64,000 bases of DNA from Flavobacteriales bacterium UBA7690. Its GTDB lineage: Bacteria > Bacteroidota > Bacteroidia > Flavobacteriales_F > PHOS-HE28. The stretch spans positions 370-64,369 of the forward strand of contig DLGQ01000061.1 in NCBI GenBank assembly GCA_002482775.1, in the 5' to 3' direction. The position numbers and the translations under genes were made by a program. The notes beneath the pieces are model-generated. The model ran no database searches and had not been told where the DNA came from. It saw nothing but the letters and a program-made list of their open reading frames with translations. Below, in pieces: positions 53,587 to 62,530 of the stretch (positions are counted from its first letter, which is position 1; every line of letters starts with the position of its first letter).

Positions 53587-54075
53587 ATGACCCATCCCAT
53601 GTCGGATATCCCCGGTGAATTCCTGATCGCGCTGAAGCTGCTGGCCGCCATGGTGCTCGGCGGTCTGCTCGGATACGATCGTGAGCGGCATGGTGCCGAT
53701 GCCGGACTGCGCACCTATGCTGCCGTATGTATGGGTGCCACCTTGTTCACGGCGGTGGGGGAACACTTGGTTGATGGGACGGCGAGCGGGCGCGTCATCG
53801 CCAGCATCATCCAAGGCATCGGTTTCCTATGTGCGGGCATCATCTTCCGGAATGCGACAACAGGTGAATCCGTCGGCCTCACTACCGCTGCCACCGTGTG
53901 GGCCACTGCCGCTATCGGTGTGGCCGTGGGCTTGGATATGTACGTGATCGCCGTGGTGGGTGCCCTCATGCTCTACTGGCTGATCTCCTTGCACCACCGG
54001 AAATGGTACATGGCTTGGAAAGAGCGGTTGAAGGAGAGCGAGAAATTGAAGCCCGATGGCCACCGTGAGCGATAA
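53587..54075 (+). CDS. MgtC/SapB-family membrane protein, copy 2
   Basis: This 162-residue protein closely resembles copy 1 (LKLLAAMVLGGLLGYDRERHGADAG, RTYAAVCMGATLFTA, IIQGIGFLCAGIIF). It has four helices and a basic tail. The start at 53587 aligns with copy 1; an ATG at 53599 is possible. The presence of two MgtC copies in one island is unusual. The role is presumably in divalent-cation balance. Confidence 0.87.
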   Translation: MTHPMSDIPGEFLIALKLLAAMVLGGLLGYDRERHGADAGLRTYAAVCMGATLFTAVGEHLVDGTASGRVIASIIQGIGFLCAGIIFRNATTGESVGLTTAATVWATAAIGVAVGLDMYVIAVVGALMLYWLISLHHRKWYMAWKERLKESEKLKPDGHRER

Positions 54076-54085
54076 ACAAGACCCG

Positions 54086-54757
54086 ATGGAAAGCAACAAG
54101 AACCATCCACGCACAACTCGGCGCAGGACCCGGTACATCGTTGCACTGGTGCTCCTTGCTTCCGCGACAATCGGCAGTGCCCAGGCACCCACCTACGCTG
54201 CATTGGACACTTTCGCTCCGGGGCCCACAATGGTCCCCGGCATATATGCCGTAGACGGCACTTCGGAACCCACGGAACTGCTGGCCACCTTAAGCAGCCG
54301 CACGCGCCTGAAGGGGATCTTCGGCATGGCCTTCTCCTTCGGCCTGGCCCGTGCGCGCGCACTGGCCTACTTGCAAGGTGATCGCGCACCGGTGCGCGCT
54401 TCGCGCGAGGCGACCTTCCGGTTCCGCTTCGATCCAACGGCGTCCGCTTTCGGGCGCGATGCGCATCTTCCTTCGTCCGTACCCACCGCAGCCAGCCCGG
54501 CAGAGTTCATGCTGGTGCGCATGGAAGCAACGAGGGGCGACCGCCGTTTCCAATACGCGCGCTACAGCCTGGCCACCTCGGAAACCGGTGCCACCGCCGA
54601 AGCCAATGTTCCATTCACCATCCAACGCACCGGCACCAGCGAGTTCGAAGTACTGGCCAGCGATCTGCCTCCCGGCGAATATGCCTGGGTGTGGCTGGGC
54701 GACCTGAACCACGGCGGCGGCCCTGTGCGCGTGCATGCGTTCGGTATTGATCCCTAG
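54086..54757 (+). CDS. Secreted protein of unknown function
   Basis: This 223-residue protein has a basic N-terminus and signal-like segment (RYIVALVLLASATIGSAQAP), followed by a beta-rich domain with LKGIFGMAFSFGLARA, FRFRFDPTAS and VLASDLPPGEYAWVWLGDLN. The last segment looks like a small beta-sandwich. No family recognised. A longer frame from 54056 overlaps copy 2 of MgtC, so the ATG at 54086 is preferred. It is part of the cargo region with two outer-membrane proteins downstream. Confidence 0.6.
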   Translation: MESNKNHPRTTRRRTRYIVALVLLASATIGSAQAPTYAALDTFAPGPTMVPGIYAVDGTSEPTELLATLSSRTRLKGIFGMAFSFGLARARALAYLQGDRAPVRASREATFRFRFDPTASAFGRDAHLPSSVPTAASPAEFMLVRMEATRGDRRFQYARYSLATSETGATAEANVPFTIQRTGTSEFEVLASDLPPGEYAWVWLGDLNHGGGPVRVHAFGIDP

Positions 54758-54798
54758 AGTACCACTTCATAACGATCTGCGTTCGCCGCAGCCCTATC

Positions 54799-55440
54799 AT
54801 GAAACCCTTCCTCTTCCTCCTGCTCATCATTCCCGCATCCATGGCCAGCGCGCAAAGCGGCCAGCGCGCCCGCACGCTGTTCAACGCCCCGGCTGATTCC
54901 ATCACCGGTGGCTACATGGCCTTCAGTAGTTCGGGCACCACCTTGTTCGGCGAACAGGCCATCTTCCTTGGCGGCCGCATCGGGGTTGGCGTTGGGCACC
55001 GCATCGCCTTCGGTCTGGCGGGCCACGGACTGGCAAACCCGCAGCGTAATCCATACTACAACACCTACCGCGCGGAGGCTGGCGGTAACGTGCCCGATGA
55101 TCTTGCCTTCCGCACCGGTTATGGCGGCTTGTTCGTGGAACCGATCCTGGCCGATCACCGTGTGCTGCATGTGAGCTTCCCGATCACCGTGGGTGCCGGG
55201 TCGGCCGCATACGGCTACCGCACTTCATCCGGCCGGTACTACCAAACGATCCGAACCGATGCGCAAGCCTTCTTCTTCGTGGAGCCTTCGGTGGAAGTGG
55301 AGCTGAACATTTTGCAAGCCCTGCGGCTTTCCCTCGGGGGCGCTTACCTCTACACCTCCGATATCGATCTTCCCGCCACCGACCCGGATGTGCTCCGGCG
55401 TTTCATGCTTCGCGTTACTTTGAAGGCCGGTCAGTTCTGA
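54799..55440 (+). CDS. Predicted outer-membrane beta-barrel protein
   Basis: This 213-residue protein has a signal peptide (MKPFLFLLLIIPASMASA) and alternating strands such as EQAIFLGGRIGVGVGHRIAFGL, GYGGLFVEPILADHRVLHVSF and FVEPSVEVELNILQALRLSLGG. It ends in a strand with a terminal aromatic (TLKAGQF). The terminal Phe is typical of outer-membrane barrels. Substrate unknown. It is 9 nt before another such gene. Confidence 0.68.
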   Translation: MKPFLFLLLIIPASMASAQSGQRARTLFNAPADSITGGYMAFSSSGTTLFGEQAIFLGGRIGVGVGHRIAFGLAGHGLANPQRNPYYNTYRAEAGGNVPDDLAFRTGYGGLFVEPILADHRVLHVSFPITVGAGSAAYGYRTSSGRYYQTIRTDAQAFFFVEPSVEVELNILQALRLSLGGAYLYTSDIDLPATDPDVLRRFMLRVTLKAGQF

Positions 55441-55449
55441 TCCACCAAC

Positions 55450-56205
55450 ATGATCCCGAAAGGAAACCTCACCCAACACGTTTGGCGCGCTGTGCCCTCG
55501 TGGGCTGCTCTTGCACTGATGGCCTGCATGCTCTCTCCGATCATTGCCTCAGCGCAGAAGGAACGCCACGGCAATCTGTTCCAGATGCGGCCATACACCT
55601 TGGGCGGCGGCGTGGAAATGAATATTCCTGTGGGCGATTTCGATCGGGTATGGGCCCGCAATTTCATCGGCTTCGGTGCCGACTTCACCTACCCCATGCG
55701 CAGGCTTCCGTTCGACGCAGGATTCGGATTCGGCTACGCGGCAATGGGCAAGAAAGGCGCCGCAGTGACCGTCCAGAGCAGCACACACGGTGCATTGCCC
55801 GGCGAGCTCACGGTGAAAAGCAAGGTCATGTCCTACATGGGCCGCCTACGGCTACGCCCGATCACTGGGCGCGTGAGCCCTTATGCTGAAGGCCTGCTGG
55901 GCCTACGCCAGTTCACCACTTTATCCAACGTGGATCTGGAGGATCCGAATGCAGCGGACATCAGTGAGCGCAGGGCCAACGCTGTGACAGTTTGTTACGG
56001 CTGGGCTTTGGGAGCGCTCGTGGGCTTCGGACCGAAATCGCAGTTCTATGCCGAAGGCCGCGTGGAACGGACTTGGGGCGGCCGCGTGAGTTATGTGGAT
56101 ACCGAAAGCATCACGATCGCCAGCAATGGTGAGGTGGACTACGGCACGCTCTCTTCCGCTACCGACATGGTAACGGTGAGGCTGGGCGTGGGAGTGAAAT
56201 TCTGA
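55450..56205 (+). CDS. Predicted outer-membrane beta-barrel protein, PorT/OmpA-like
   Basis: This 251-residue protein has a signal peptide and then a long beta-barrel pattern: YTLGGGVEMNIPVGDF, MRRLPFDAGFGFGYAAMGKKGA, RGRLRLRPI-like strands, SQFYAEGRVERTW and a last strand MVTVRLGVGVKF with terminal Phe. It follows 9 nt after the previous outer-membrane protein gene. Together they may form a surface pair for the metal region. Role unknown. Confidence 0.68.
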   Translation: MIPKGNLTQHVWRAVPSWAALALMACMLSPIIASAQKERHGNLFQMRPYTLGGGVEMNIPVGDFDRVWARNFIGFGADFTYPMRRLPFDAGFGFGYAAMGKKGAAVTVQSSTHGALPGELTVKSKVMSYMGRLRLRPITGRVSPYAEGLLGLRQFTTLSNVDLEDPNAADISERRANAVTVCYGWALGALVGFGPKSQFYAEGRVERTWGGRVSYVDTESITIASNGEVDYGTLSSATDMVTVRLGVGVKF

Positions 56206-56296
56206 ACGCACCGGCCGACAAGTTCATCCTCCTACTATTCTTTGCATGCAGCGGACAAGGCATTTCATGGATGATCATTCAGCAGCACTTCACCCG

Positions 56297-56986
56297 CTAC
56301 GCCACCCGCACGAAGCTGATCGCGGGCACCCAGCTATCATGCTCGCAATATGGACAAGCCGAGGGCGCCAGGCCTTGTACCACCGTATAGCCACAACGTC
56401 CACAACAGACCGGGCCGTCAGCAGGGGTTGCGCTCGCATCACCTGCGGCCAATGCTTCCGGAGCAATGGGCAGGCCAGGCCGGACCTCATCATCAGGGTG
56501 GAAGAAGACGCTCAACTTTCCATCGATCTCCACGTACGCCGCCTTCACCTGGCCCAGGTGCTCCACGTGCAGGGCGCGCAGTTCCCCAAAGAACTCGTCC
56601 GGTGACATGCCCTCCGTGTCCAGCGCCTTCAGTTCCACGATGCCATCGAAAAACACGCGCGTCACGGCACCTTCCACCATGGCCTCCACGCGCGGCGCTC
56701 GATTCGTCCACTTGTTCACGGCCCAGTATAACAGCAGGGTCACCGCCATGGCCACCACCGAGGGCAGCACGGGTGAGGTGGTGTAGATCATCGGATCGCT
56801 CAAGGCCGAACCCAGGCCGATGATCACGATCAGTTCCAGGATGCTGAACTGCCGCACCTCCTTCTTACCAGTGACCTTGAAGAGCACCAGGGCGATCAGG
56901 AACATCAGCCCGGTCCGCAGCGCGCACTCGGCCAGAAAGATCCACGGGTTATCATCGCCGAGGAATATGGTGCGCCACCCGTTCAT
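56297..56986 (-). CDS. DUF421 membrane protein with C-terminal zinc ribbon
   Basis: This 229-residue protein has three N-terminal helices (about 18-85) with FLIALVLFKVTGKKEVRQFSI and LIVIIGLGSALSDPMIY, which is the DUF421 (YetF-like) signature, followed by a soluble domain. The end has CCGRCGYT and CPYCEHDSW, two CxxC pairs 15 residues apart that look like a zinc ribbon. The ATG at 56986 matches family starts. It is the only minus-strand gene in the cargo region and diverges from the His-rich lipoprotein. Confidence 0.8.
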   Translation of the reverse strand: MNGWRTIFLGDDNPWIFLAECALRTGLMFLIALVLFKVTGKKEVRQFSILELIVIIGLGSALSDPMIYTTSPVLPSVVAMAVTLLLYWAVNKWTNRAPRVEAMVEGAVTRVFFDGIVELKALDTEGMSPDEFFGELRALHVEHLGQVKAAYVEIDGKLSVFFHPDDEVRPGLPIAPEALAAGDASATPADGPVCCGRCGYTVVQGLAPSACPYCEHDSWVPAISFVRVA

Positions 56987-57042
56987 GTTTGTGAAGCTAA
57001 CGCGCCGCCAGCCTGTACTGCATACGCGGGCTTTCTCCAATC

Positions 57043-57050
57043 CAAATATA
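57043..57050 (-). promoter_or_regulatory. -7 box for the DUF421 gene
   Basis: TATATTTG on the minus strand, 56 nt before the ATG at 56986. No -33 TTG at the normal distance. Confidence 0.4.
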
Positions 57051-57075
57051 GCCGACCTGCTCCACGCCGCCCGCT

Positions 57076-57083
57076 TACATTTG
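57076..57083 (+). promoter_or_regulatory. -7 box for the lipoprotein-ATPase pair
   Basis: TACATTTG matches TAnnTTTG and lies 80 nt before the ATG at 57164. It forms a divergent pair with the box at 57043. No -33 TTG is obvious. Confidence 0.4.
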
Positions 57084-57163
57084 GGCGCACTTCAGAACAA
57101 GCAGTAAGTTATCTCTCGCACGTACTGTGGGATACACCCCCCCAACCAACCCAACGACCTCAA

Positions 57164-57403
57164 ATGAAATTCGTATTCGCATTTCTCGCACTCGCCATCC
57201 TGCTCTTCGCCTGCGGTGATCGTGGTGGTACCGATGCTTCGAAGCATAAGGACGGCACCATCCATACCGATGGAGATGTCCGTGATGGTACCAAAGACCA
57301 CGATGAAAAGGACGGCCACAGCCACGACGATGGCGATGCGCACGAAGAAGCCGCGCACGATACCACCGATGGTCACAGCCACGACGACGGACATACGCAT
57401 TGA
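57164..57403 (+). CDS. His-rich metal-binding lipoprotein, copy 2
   Basis: This 79-residue protein has a lipoprotein signal (lipobox LFACG) and a tail of Asp, His and Glu: VRDGTKDHDEKDGHSHDDGD, then a DGHSHDDGHTH end shared with copy 1. It overlaps the start of the P-type ATPase by 1 nt (TGATG), so the two are translated together. It probably binds metal in the periplasm and may work with the pump. Confidence 0.85.
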   Translation: MKFVFAFLALAILLFACGDRGGTDASKHKDGTIHTDGDVRDGTKDHDEKDGHSHDDGDAHEEAAHDTTDGHSHDDGHTH

Positions 57404-59304
57404 TGGGCAGCGAACACGACCATAGCAACGAAGCGAAAGCAGCAGGAACCCCAAGCGCGTGGCGCGCCTACAGCCCCGCCATCGCCTCCTTCGTCCTGCT
57501 CATAGGCGGCATCGCCATTGACCAGCTTGCGCCGCAGTTCTTCCAACCGGAATGGAAACGCCTCGCATGGTACCTCGCGGCATACCTGCCCGTGGGCCTG
57601 CCCGTGCTGTTCAAAGCGATCAAGGCCATTGCCAAGCGCGATGTCTTCAGCGAGTTCTTCCTCATGAGCCTGGCCACGATCGGCGCTTTCTTCATCACCG
57701 AATATCCCGAGGGCGTGGCGGTGATGCTCTTCTATGCCGTGGGCGAACTGTTCCAGGACGCCGCCGTGGATCGCGCCAAGCGGAACATACAAGCGCTGCT
57801 GGATGTGCGGCCCGATACCGCGAACGTGATGCGCGATGGTGTCCCGGTGGAAACGCCCGCCGCCGAGGTGAAAGTCGGTGACACCATCCGCATCCGCGTG
57901 GGCGATCGTGTGCCTTTGGATGGCAAGCTCCTCAGCGAGCAGGCCTCCTTCGATACCGCAGCGCTCACAGGTGAAAGCGTGCCACGTACCATTGTGAAGG
58001 AAGCACCGGTGCTCGCCGGCATGATCGCCACGGACAAGGTGGTGGACATGGAAGTGACCAAGCCCTTCGGCGAAAGCAGCCTCGCACGCATCCTCGACCT
58101 GGTTCAGAACGCCGCGAAGAGCAAGTCGCCCACGGAGCTCTTCATCCGCCGCTTCGCACGGATCTATACGCCCATCGTGGTGGCACTGGCCGTAGGCATC
58201 GTGCTGGCACCCATGCTCATCGTGGATCCGTATGTCTTCAACACCTGGCTCTACCGCGCGCTCATCTTCCTGGTGATCTCCTGCCCGTGCGCGCTGGTCA
58301 TCAGTATTCCGTTGGGCTACTTCGGCGGTATCGGCGCCGCAAGTCGCAAAGGAATCCTGCTGAAGGGGGGCAACTACCTCGACGTGCTCACGAAGGTGAA
58401 CACCATCGTGTTGGACAAGACCGGCACGCTCACCGAAGGCGTGTTCGCCGTGCAGGAAGTGAAGCCCGCTGCGGGCATTACCGAAGGCCGCTTGCTCGGC
58501 GTGGTGAAAGCGATGGAGACGCACAGCACACACCCCATCGCGCAGGCGGTATTGAAGCATCCGCAGGGCGATACCGCGGGCGAGGCCACGAACGTGGAAG
58601 AGATCAGTGCGCACGGCATGCGCGGCACGGTGGACGGCAAGGAAGTGCTAGTGGGCAACGCGCGCTTGCTGAAGAAGTTCAATGTCGCATACCCTGCGGA
58701 AGTGGATGCGATCGAGGACACCATCGTGGTTTGTGCCATCGGCGGTGCGTACGCGGGCTACCTCACCGTTGCTGACAAGATCAAGGCCGATGCGAAGGAG
58801 ACGATCAGCCTACTGAAGGCCCAAGGCATCCGCGAGATCGTGATGCTCAGCGGCGACAAGACAGCGATCACGCAACGCGTGGCCGCGACCCTCGGTATCA
58901 CCAAGGCCTTCGGCGATCTGCTCCCCGAAGACAAGGTGACGAAGATGCAGGAAGCGAAGAAGGACCCCACCGCTGTGGTGGCCTTCGTGGGCGATGGCAT
59001 CAACGACGCTCCGGTGCTGGCCCTAAGTGATGTGGGTATCGCCATGGGCGGCCTGGGCAGCGATGTGGCGATCGAGACCGCCGACGTGGTCCTTCAGAAC
59101 GACAAGCCCAGCAGTATCGCCGAGGCCATCCGCATCGGCAAGGCCACCAAGCGTGTGGTCACGCAGAACATCGTGCTCGCCTTTACAGTGAAGGCCATTG
59201 TGCTGGTGCTTGGTGCGGGCGGGTTGGCCACGTTGTGGGAAGCCGTCTTTGCTGATGTGGGCGTGGCGCTGTTGGCTATCCTGAATGCGAGTCGGATGCG
59301 GTGA
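57403..59304 (+). CDS. P1B-2-type heavy-metal ATPase (Zn/Cd/Pb), copy 2
   Basis: This 633-residue ATPase matches copy 1 (47263) along its length. It has the same CPC (294-296), DKTGT (Asp338) and TGES motifs and the same Lys597 and Asp618 in the last helices. The N-terminus differs (MGSEHDHSNEAKAAGTP). The ZntA/CadA pair predicts Zn, Cd or Pb export. The two genes are the same length, so no large indels separate them. The ATG at 57403 overlaps the upstream stop as TGATG. Confidence 0.93.
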   Translation: MGSEHDHSNEAKAAGTPSAWRAYSPAIASFVLLIGGIAIDQLAPQFFQPEWKRLAWYLAAYLPVGLPVLFKAIKAIAKRDVFSEFFLMSLATIGAFFITEYPEGVAVMLFYAVGELFQDAAVDRAKRNIQALLDVRPDTANVMRDGVPVETPAAEVKVGDTIRIRVGDRVPLDGKLLSEQASFDTAALTGESVPRTIVKEAPVLAGMIATDKVVDMEVTKPFGESSLARILDLVQNAAKSKSPTELFIRRFARIYTPIVVALAVGIVLAPMLIVDPYVFNTWLYRALIFLVISCPCALVISIPLGYFGGIGAASRKGILLKGGNYLDVLTKVNTIVLDKTGTLTEGVFAVQEVKPAAGITEGRLLGVVKAMETHSTHPIAQAVLKHPQGDTAGEATNVEEISAHGMRGTVDGKEVLVGNARLLKKFNVAYPAEVDAIEDTIVVCAIGGAYAGYLTVADKIKADAKETISLLKAQGIREIVMLSGDKTAITQRVAATLGITKAFGDLLPEDKVTKMQEAKKDPTAVVAFVGDGINDAPVLALSDVGIAMGGLGSDVAIETADVVLQNDKPSSIAEAIRIGKATKRVVTQNIVLAFTVKAIVLVLGAGGLATLWEAVFADVGVALLAILNASRMR

Positions 59305-59465
59305 AATGACCTGCCCCGTGGGTTTCTTGACCGCTGGAGCCCCCGGGTCAACCTCGCCCACACCGAAAAGCGCGTTAGAAAGCATTTTCGACACGCCCCG
59401 TTTACCTCCTCCGGGGTTCAATTCAATGAAAGAAAGTCCATAAGCTTGTACATCACCACACCAGC

Positions 59466-60011
59466 ATGTCGGAAACGGAGCCAAAGCAAGAAGCCTTCCA
59501 CCTTAGCACGCTCAGTGACATTTGTGAATGCCTTAGTCCAGTGGAATGTGCGTACTGGGCTGAGGGATGCGGCGTTGCATTGGAAAATGCAAAGCACACC
59601 TCACCTGTTGATTTATCCATAGCCGGAGCGCATGAAGAAAACGTGAGTATCGCGTGGACCCAAGTCAAGAAGAGTGGTAGCTGGAGAAACCCCATCGATA
59701 GTGCTCACTTCGGTGGCCTTGCGATAGCGGTACTGGTTATCAAACGTGCGACACCATACAAGTTCATTGAACAGTCTTTCGGGGGCACTGGGATAGACTA
59801 TTACGTTGGGGATGATATAGGCCCCAACTTCATCAAGGCACGATTGGAAATTTCCGGAATAGGTGAAGCGAAGGGCAGCAACACGGTGGCGCGACGGGTG
59901 GCGACAAAGACTGTTCAATCTAAGCGGAGTGATGATAGCGGGATGCCAGCTTACGTTGTGGTGACCGAGTTTAAAGGGCCTAGCGCAACCATAACACACC
60001 GACTGTTATGA
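59466..60011 (+). CDS. Unknown protein, first gene of a two-gene unit
   Basis: This 181-residue protein has an N-terminal helical part (STLSDICECLSPVECAYWAEG) and a C-terminal alpha/beta part with GTGIDYYVGDDIGPNF and KARLEISGIGEA. No family recognised. The stop overlaps the next gene by 4 nt (ATGA), so the two proteins are probably produced in fixed ratio. GC is lower than in the metal region, as is usual for defence or toxin genes gained separately. Confidence 0.6.
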   Translation: MSETEPKQEAFHLSTLSDICECLSPVECAYWAEGCGVALENAKHTSPVDLSIAGAHEENVSIAWTQVKKSGSWRNPIDSAHFGGLAIAVLVIKRATPYKFIEQSFGGTGIDYYVGDDIGPNFIKARLEISGIGEAKGSNTVARRVATKTVQSKRSDDSGMPAYVVVTEFKGPSATITHRLL

Positions 60012-61339
60012 CCTCCTCCAAAGATCTCCATCGCCAAGCCATGGACTTGGTTACTGGCGCTTTGGTCTTGAAGGCTAAAGCAGATTTTTCAGGGTATGTG
60101 CGTATGATGACGCAAGCCCTGCCGCTAGAAAGAGCAGCAGCGGAGTTGATGATTGACGAACTGGATGCAGAGCCGACGCGGTCCGTTCTTTTTTTGGGTG
60201 CCGCGAACATCGCTTGGGCATGCCGGGATGCGGAGCTGACCAAGCGGATGATAACCCTCGGCCTAAAGGGCAACGCTCCGTTGAAAATGACGGATGACCT
60301 CATTAGCCTGCTTCAAGACGTCACTTATGCCGAGCGCACCGAGAGCGACCTATCTCCCGAACGCTTTCACTACTTGGATGCACTGCGGGATAAGGCGCTG
60401 AACATTCGGATCAAAGCAAAAACAGGCTCTCATTCGGATGCTGTCATACTTAGGTATGGCACTCATGCCCTCAACAAAATCGACGCATCTTGGAATGCCT
60501 TTGTTATGAACAGCTACGTCAACACTTTTGCTGTTGACGCCACCACCAAGGATGCCTTGATCATTCCAACGCTCGTCCGGAAGGACGCGCCGATGTTGAT
60601 CGCTAACCTAACCTTCAGGAGCTTCGGGGTGAGCTTGGTGAGCGACACTTGCTTGATGAGCCAAAGTGTTGTCAAAAAGCAGCAACGATGGCGAGAGACG
60701 CTGTTTGACGAGTTCAAGGATGATGTGTTTAACGTTGACTACCAGTCAACACGCGACAGAACGCGAATCCTACGCAAGTTTTCCGACGAGCAGCGAAGGG
60801 AAATTTATGGCCCCATTCTGCCATTGATGAAGGAAAGCAACGGTTTCGCAATATCTATCCTTGACAAGGAATTTACCCCTACCAGCGAACGTGTACTGAG
60901 ACCGGTTGACGTAACCTCATCTTCGGAACTAACGCCACCAGAGACCAAACCCGAGCCACCGGAAAAAGTCCTGACCAAGGCAGTGTACTTCAGCAATCCG
61001 AATAGTACCAAGGTTAGTGAACGCGATTTCATCGACAAGGAGGAGTTAGACTATCTAGCCATAACAAGACGGGTGAGCCTGGTTGAAAGCAGCTTAGGTA
61101 GTCTGAGGTTCCCGAGCGAGCTGGAAATTCCTATCGTCTACGAGCGGCCGTACTTTTCAATCAACGACCACAGATTTGGGCTCAGTGAACAGGACAAGGA
61201 GATTTCTGCTGTGATGGAGCTATACGCAGCGCGACTCGTGCAGTTGTACGATACGCTATCGAAATTGACCGATGCGGAGCTTACGGAAGACCAGCGACGG
61301 ATAAAAGCGGCGTTCGCCAGTGTCGTGCGAACTGTATGA
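60008..61339 (+). CDS. Unknown protein, second gene of a two-gene unit
   Basis: This 443-residue, mostly helical protein has a basic patch (QSVVKKQQRWRETLFDEF) and a conserved-looking NGFAISILDKEF. A Pro/Glu-rich linker (SSSELTPPETKPEPPEK) near residue 310 separates a C-terminal part with FGLSEQDKEISAVMELYAARLVQLYDTL. No signal peptide or membrane segment. No known family. Coupled by a 4-nt overlap to 59466-60011. Candidate defence or partner protein. Confidence 0.6.
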   Translation: MTSSKDLHRQAMDLVTGALVLKAKADFSGYVRMMTQALPLERAAAELMIDELDAEPTRSVLFLGAANIAWACRDAELTKRMITLGLKGNAPLKMTDDLISLLQDVTYAERTESDLSPERFHYLDALRDKALNIRIKAKTGSHSDAVILRYGTHALNKIDASWNAFVMNSYVNTFAVDATTKDALIIPTLVRKDAPMLIANLTFRSFGVSLVSDTCLMSQSVVKKQQRWRETLFDEFKDDVFNVDYQSTRDRTRILRKFSDEQRREIYGPILPLMKESNGFAISILDKEFTPTSERVLRPVDVTSSSELTPPETKPEPPEKVLTKAVYFSNPNSTKVSERDFIDKEELDYLAITRRVSLVESSLGSLRFPSELEIPIVYERPYFSINDHRFGLSEQDKEISAVMELYAARLVQLYDTLSKLTDAELTEDQRRIKAAFASVVRTV

Positions 61340-61383
61340 GTGCTATGAATCTAGAATAGGCAAACGCTCGACGGGCAGTAATC

Positions 61384-62352
61384 TTAGGACACGGCCAACG
61401 GTTCCAGCGTGGCGACGAGTTCAGCCAAGTCCACAGAACGCCCAGAAAATACCCGGCAGCCGTATTTCACCGCGAGACCGGTCTCTACCAACTCTTGCTT
61501 CCTCGGGCCATCTACGAGGGCGATGTGGGCTACCGGCAGGGCAGTGGACATGCGTAGCAGGTCGATGTGATCCCCATCCGTTTCCGTCTTATGCCGATGC
61601 GCCATGTGATCAACCAACGTATTCCGAATATGGACCGGCGGAATGTTCGCGAACCCTACTTGCTTCACCTCGTTGTAGAGCCGTTCAGCCTCTGACGTCG
61701 TCATCAGGTGATGCTTCATAAGTATCTCCAGAAAGAGATCCACCCAGTGCGCCACATCCGAGCCTGGGAAACCGGCTCCACGGATTCGAATACCACCTAC
61801 CTCGAGGAGCGTGTTGAGGCGTTCGAGGAATTCCTGCTTGGCGAAGTACTCTGAGATGCTGAACGAAAATGGCTTCCACTTGTTGGCGACAAGCCCAGGT
61901 CGGGTTCGGCTTCGGATCCAATTTGCGTCTTCCAGTGCTGGGTTCAGCCGAATGCCTAGCAGGTCGCGCTCCGACCTCAGCCTCTGTTGCACATCCGCGT
62001 CGAGTTCCCGGCGGACCTCCCCCTTGACGATGTAGTCGTACCGCGTTAGTACCGTGCCGCGCATTCGGGCGCTCATCGCCTTGGTAGCCGCGAACGGGGC
62101 GCCAAGGATGTGATACCCACCCGAAAGTCCGTTGAACAAGGCAGTCTGCTGCTGCATCACACTCAGAGGCCTGTGTGCGGTCTCTAACCAGTGTTCCGAA
62201 GGAATGGGGCAGAGCAGCTTGCCGTTGGCAACACCTTCTCGTAAAAGACCCTCCACTTCCTGCCACACACCCTCACCCTGGGAATCAATCATGCTGCTGG
62301 CAGCGAACTGGTCGAGGTAGATCAGCCTACACTGCGGATCGGGAGAATTCAT
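61384..62352 (-). CDS. PIN-like domain protein
   Basis: This 322-residue protein has the layout of PIN-like nucleases. IYLDQFAASSM supplies an early Asp, CPIPSEHWLE a conserved Ser-x-x-His-x-x-Glu, and DGDHIDLLRMSTALPVAHIALVDG a late Asp pair. These fit the family of RNases used in toxin and defence systems. The middle part is larger than in VapC (about 130 residues). It is convergent with the two-gene unit at 59466 and divergent from 62531. The cognate target is unknown. Confidence 0.55.
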   Translation of the reverse strand: MNSPDPQCRLIYLDQFAASSMIDSQGEGVWQEVEGLLREGVANGKLLCPIPSEHWLETAHRPLSVMQQQTALFNGLSGGYHILGAPFAATKAMSARMRGTVLTRYDYIVKGEVRRELDADVQQRLRSERDLLGIRLNPALEDANWIRSRTRPGLVANKWKPFSFSISEYFAKQEFLERLNTLLEVGGIRIRGAGFPGSDVAHWVDLFLEILMKHHLMTTSEAERLYNEVKQVGFANIPPVHIRNTLVDHMAHRHKTETDGDHIDLLRMSTALPVAHIALVDGPRKQELVETGLAVKYGCRVFSGRSVDLAELVATLEPLAVS

Positions 62353-62530
62353 GGCTCAATAATGACTTCAATCCTCTTCCAGCGACGACACCGTGGGTGC
62401 ACCGTTAATAACGATCGATCGTGGATGATCAATAGCCCCCTGGTTATGTTTTCAACATGTAGACGTTCGCACCTTTGATATCAGTACATCTCCCCCGGAC
62501 CGGGTTTCCCAGCAGTACAGAATCAAAATA

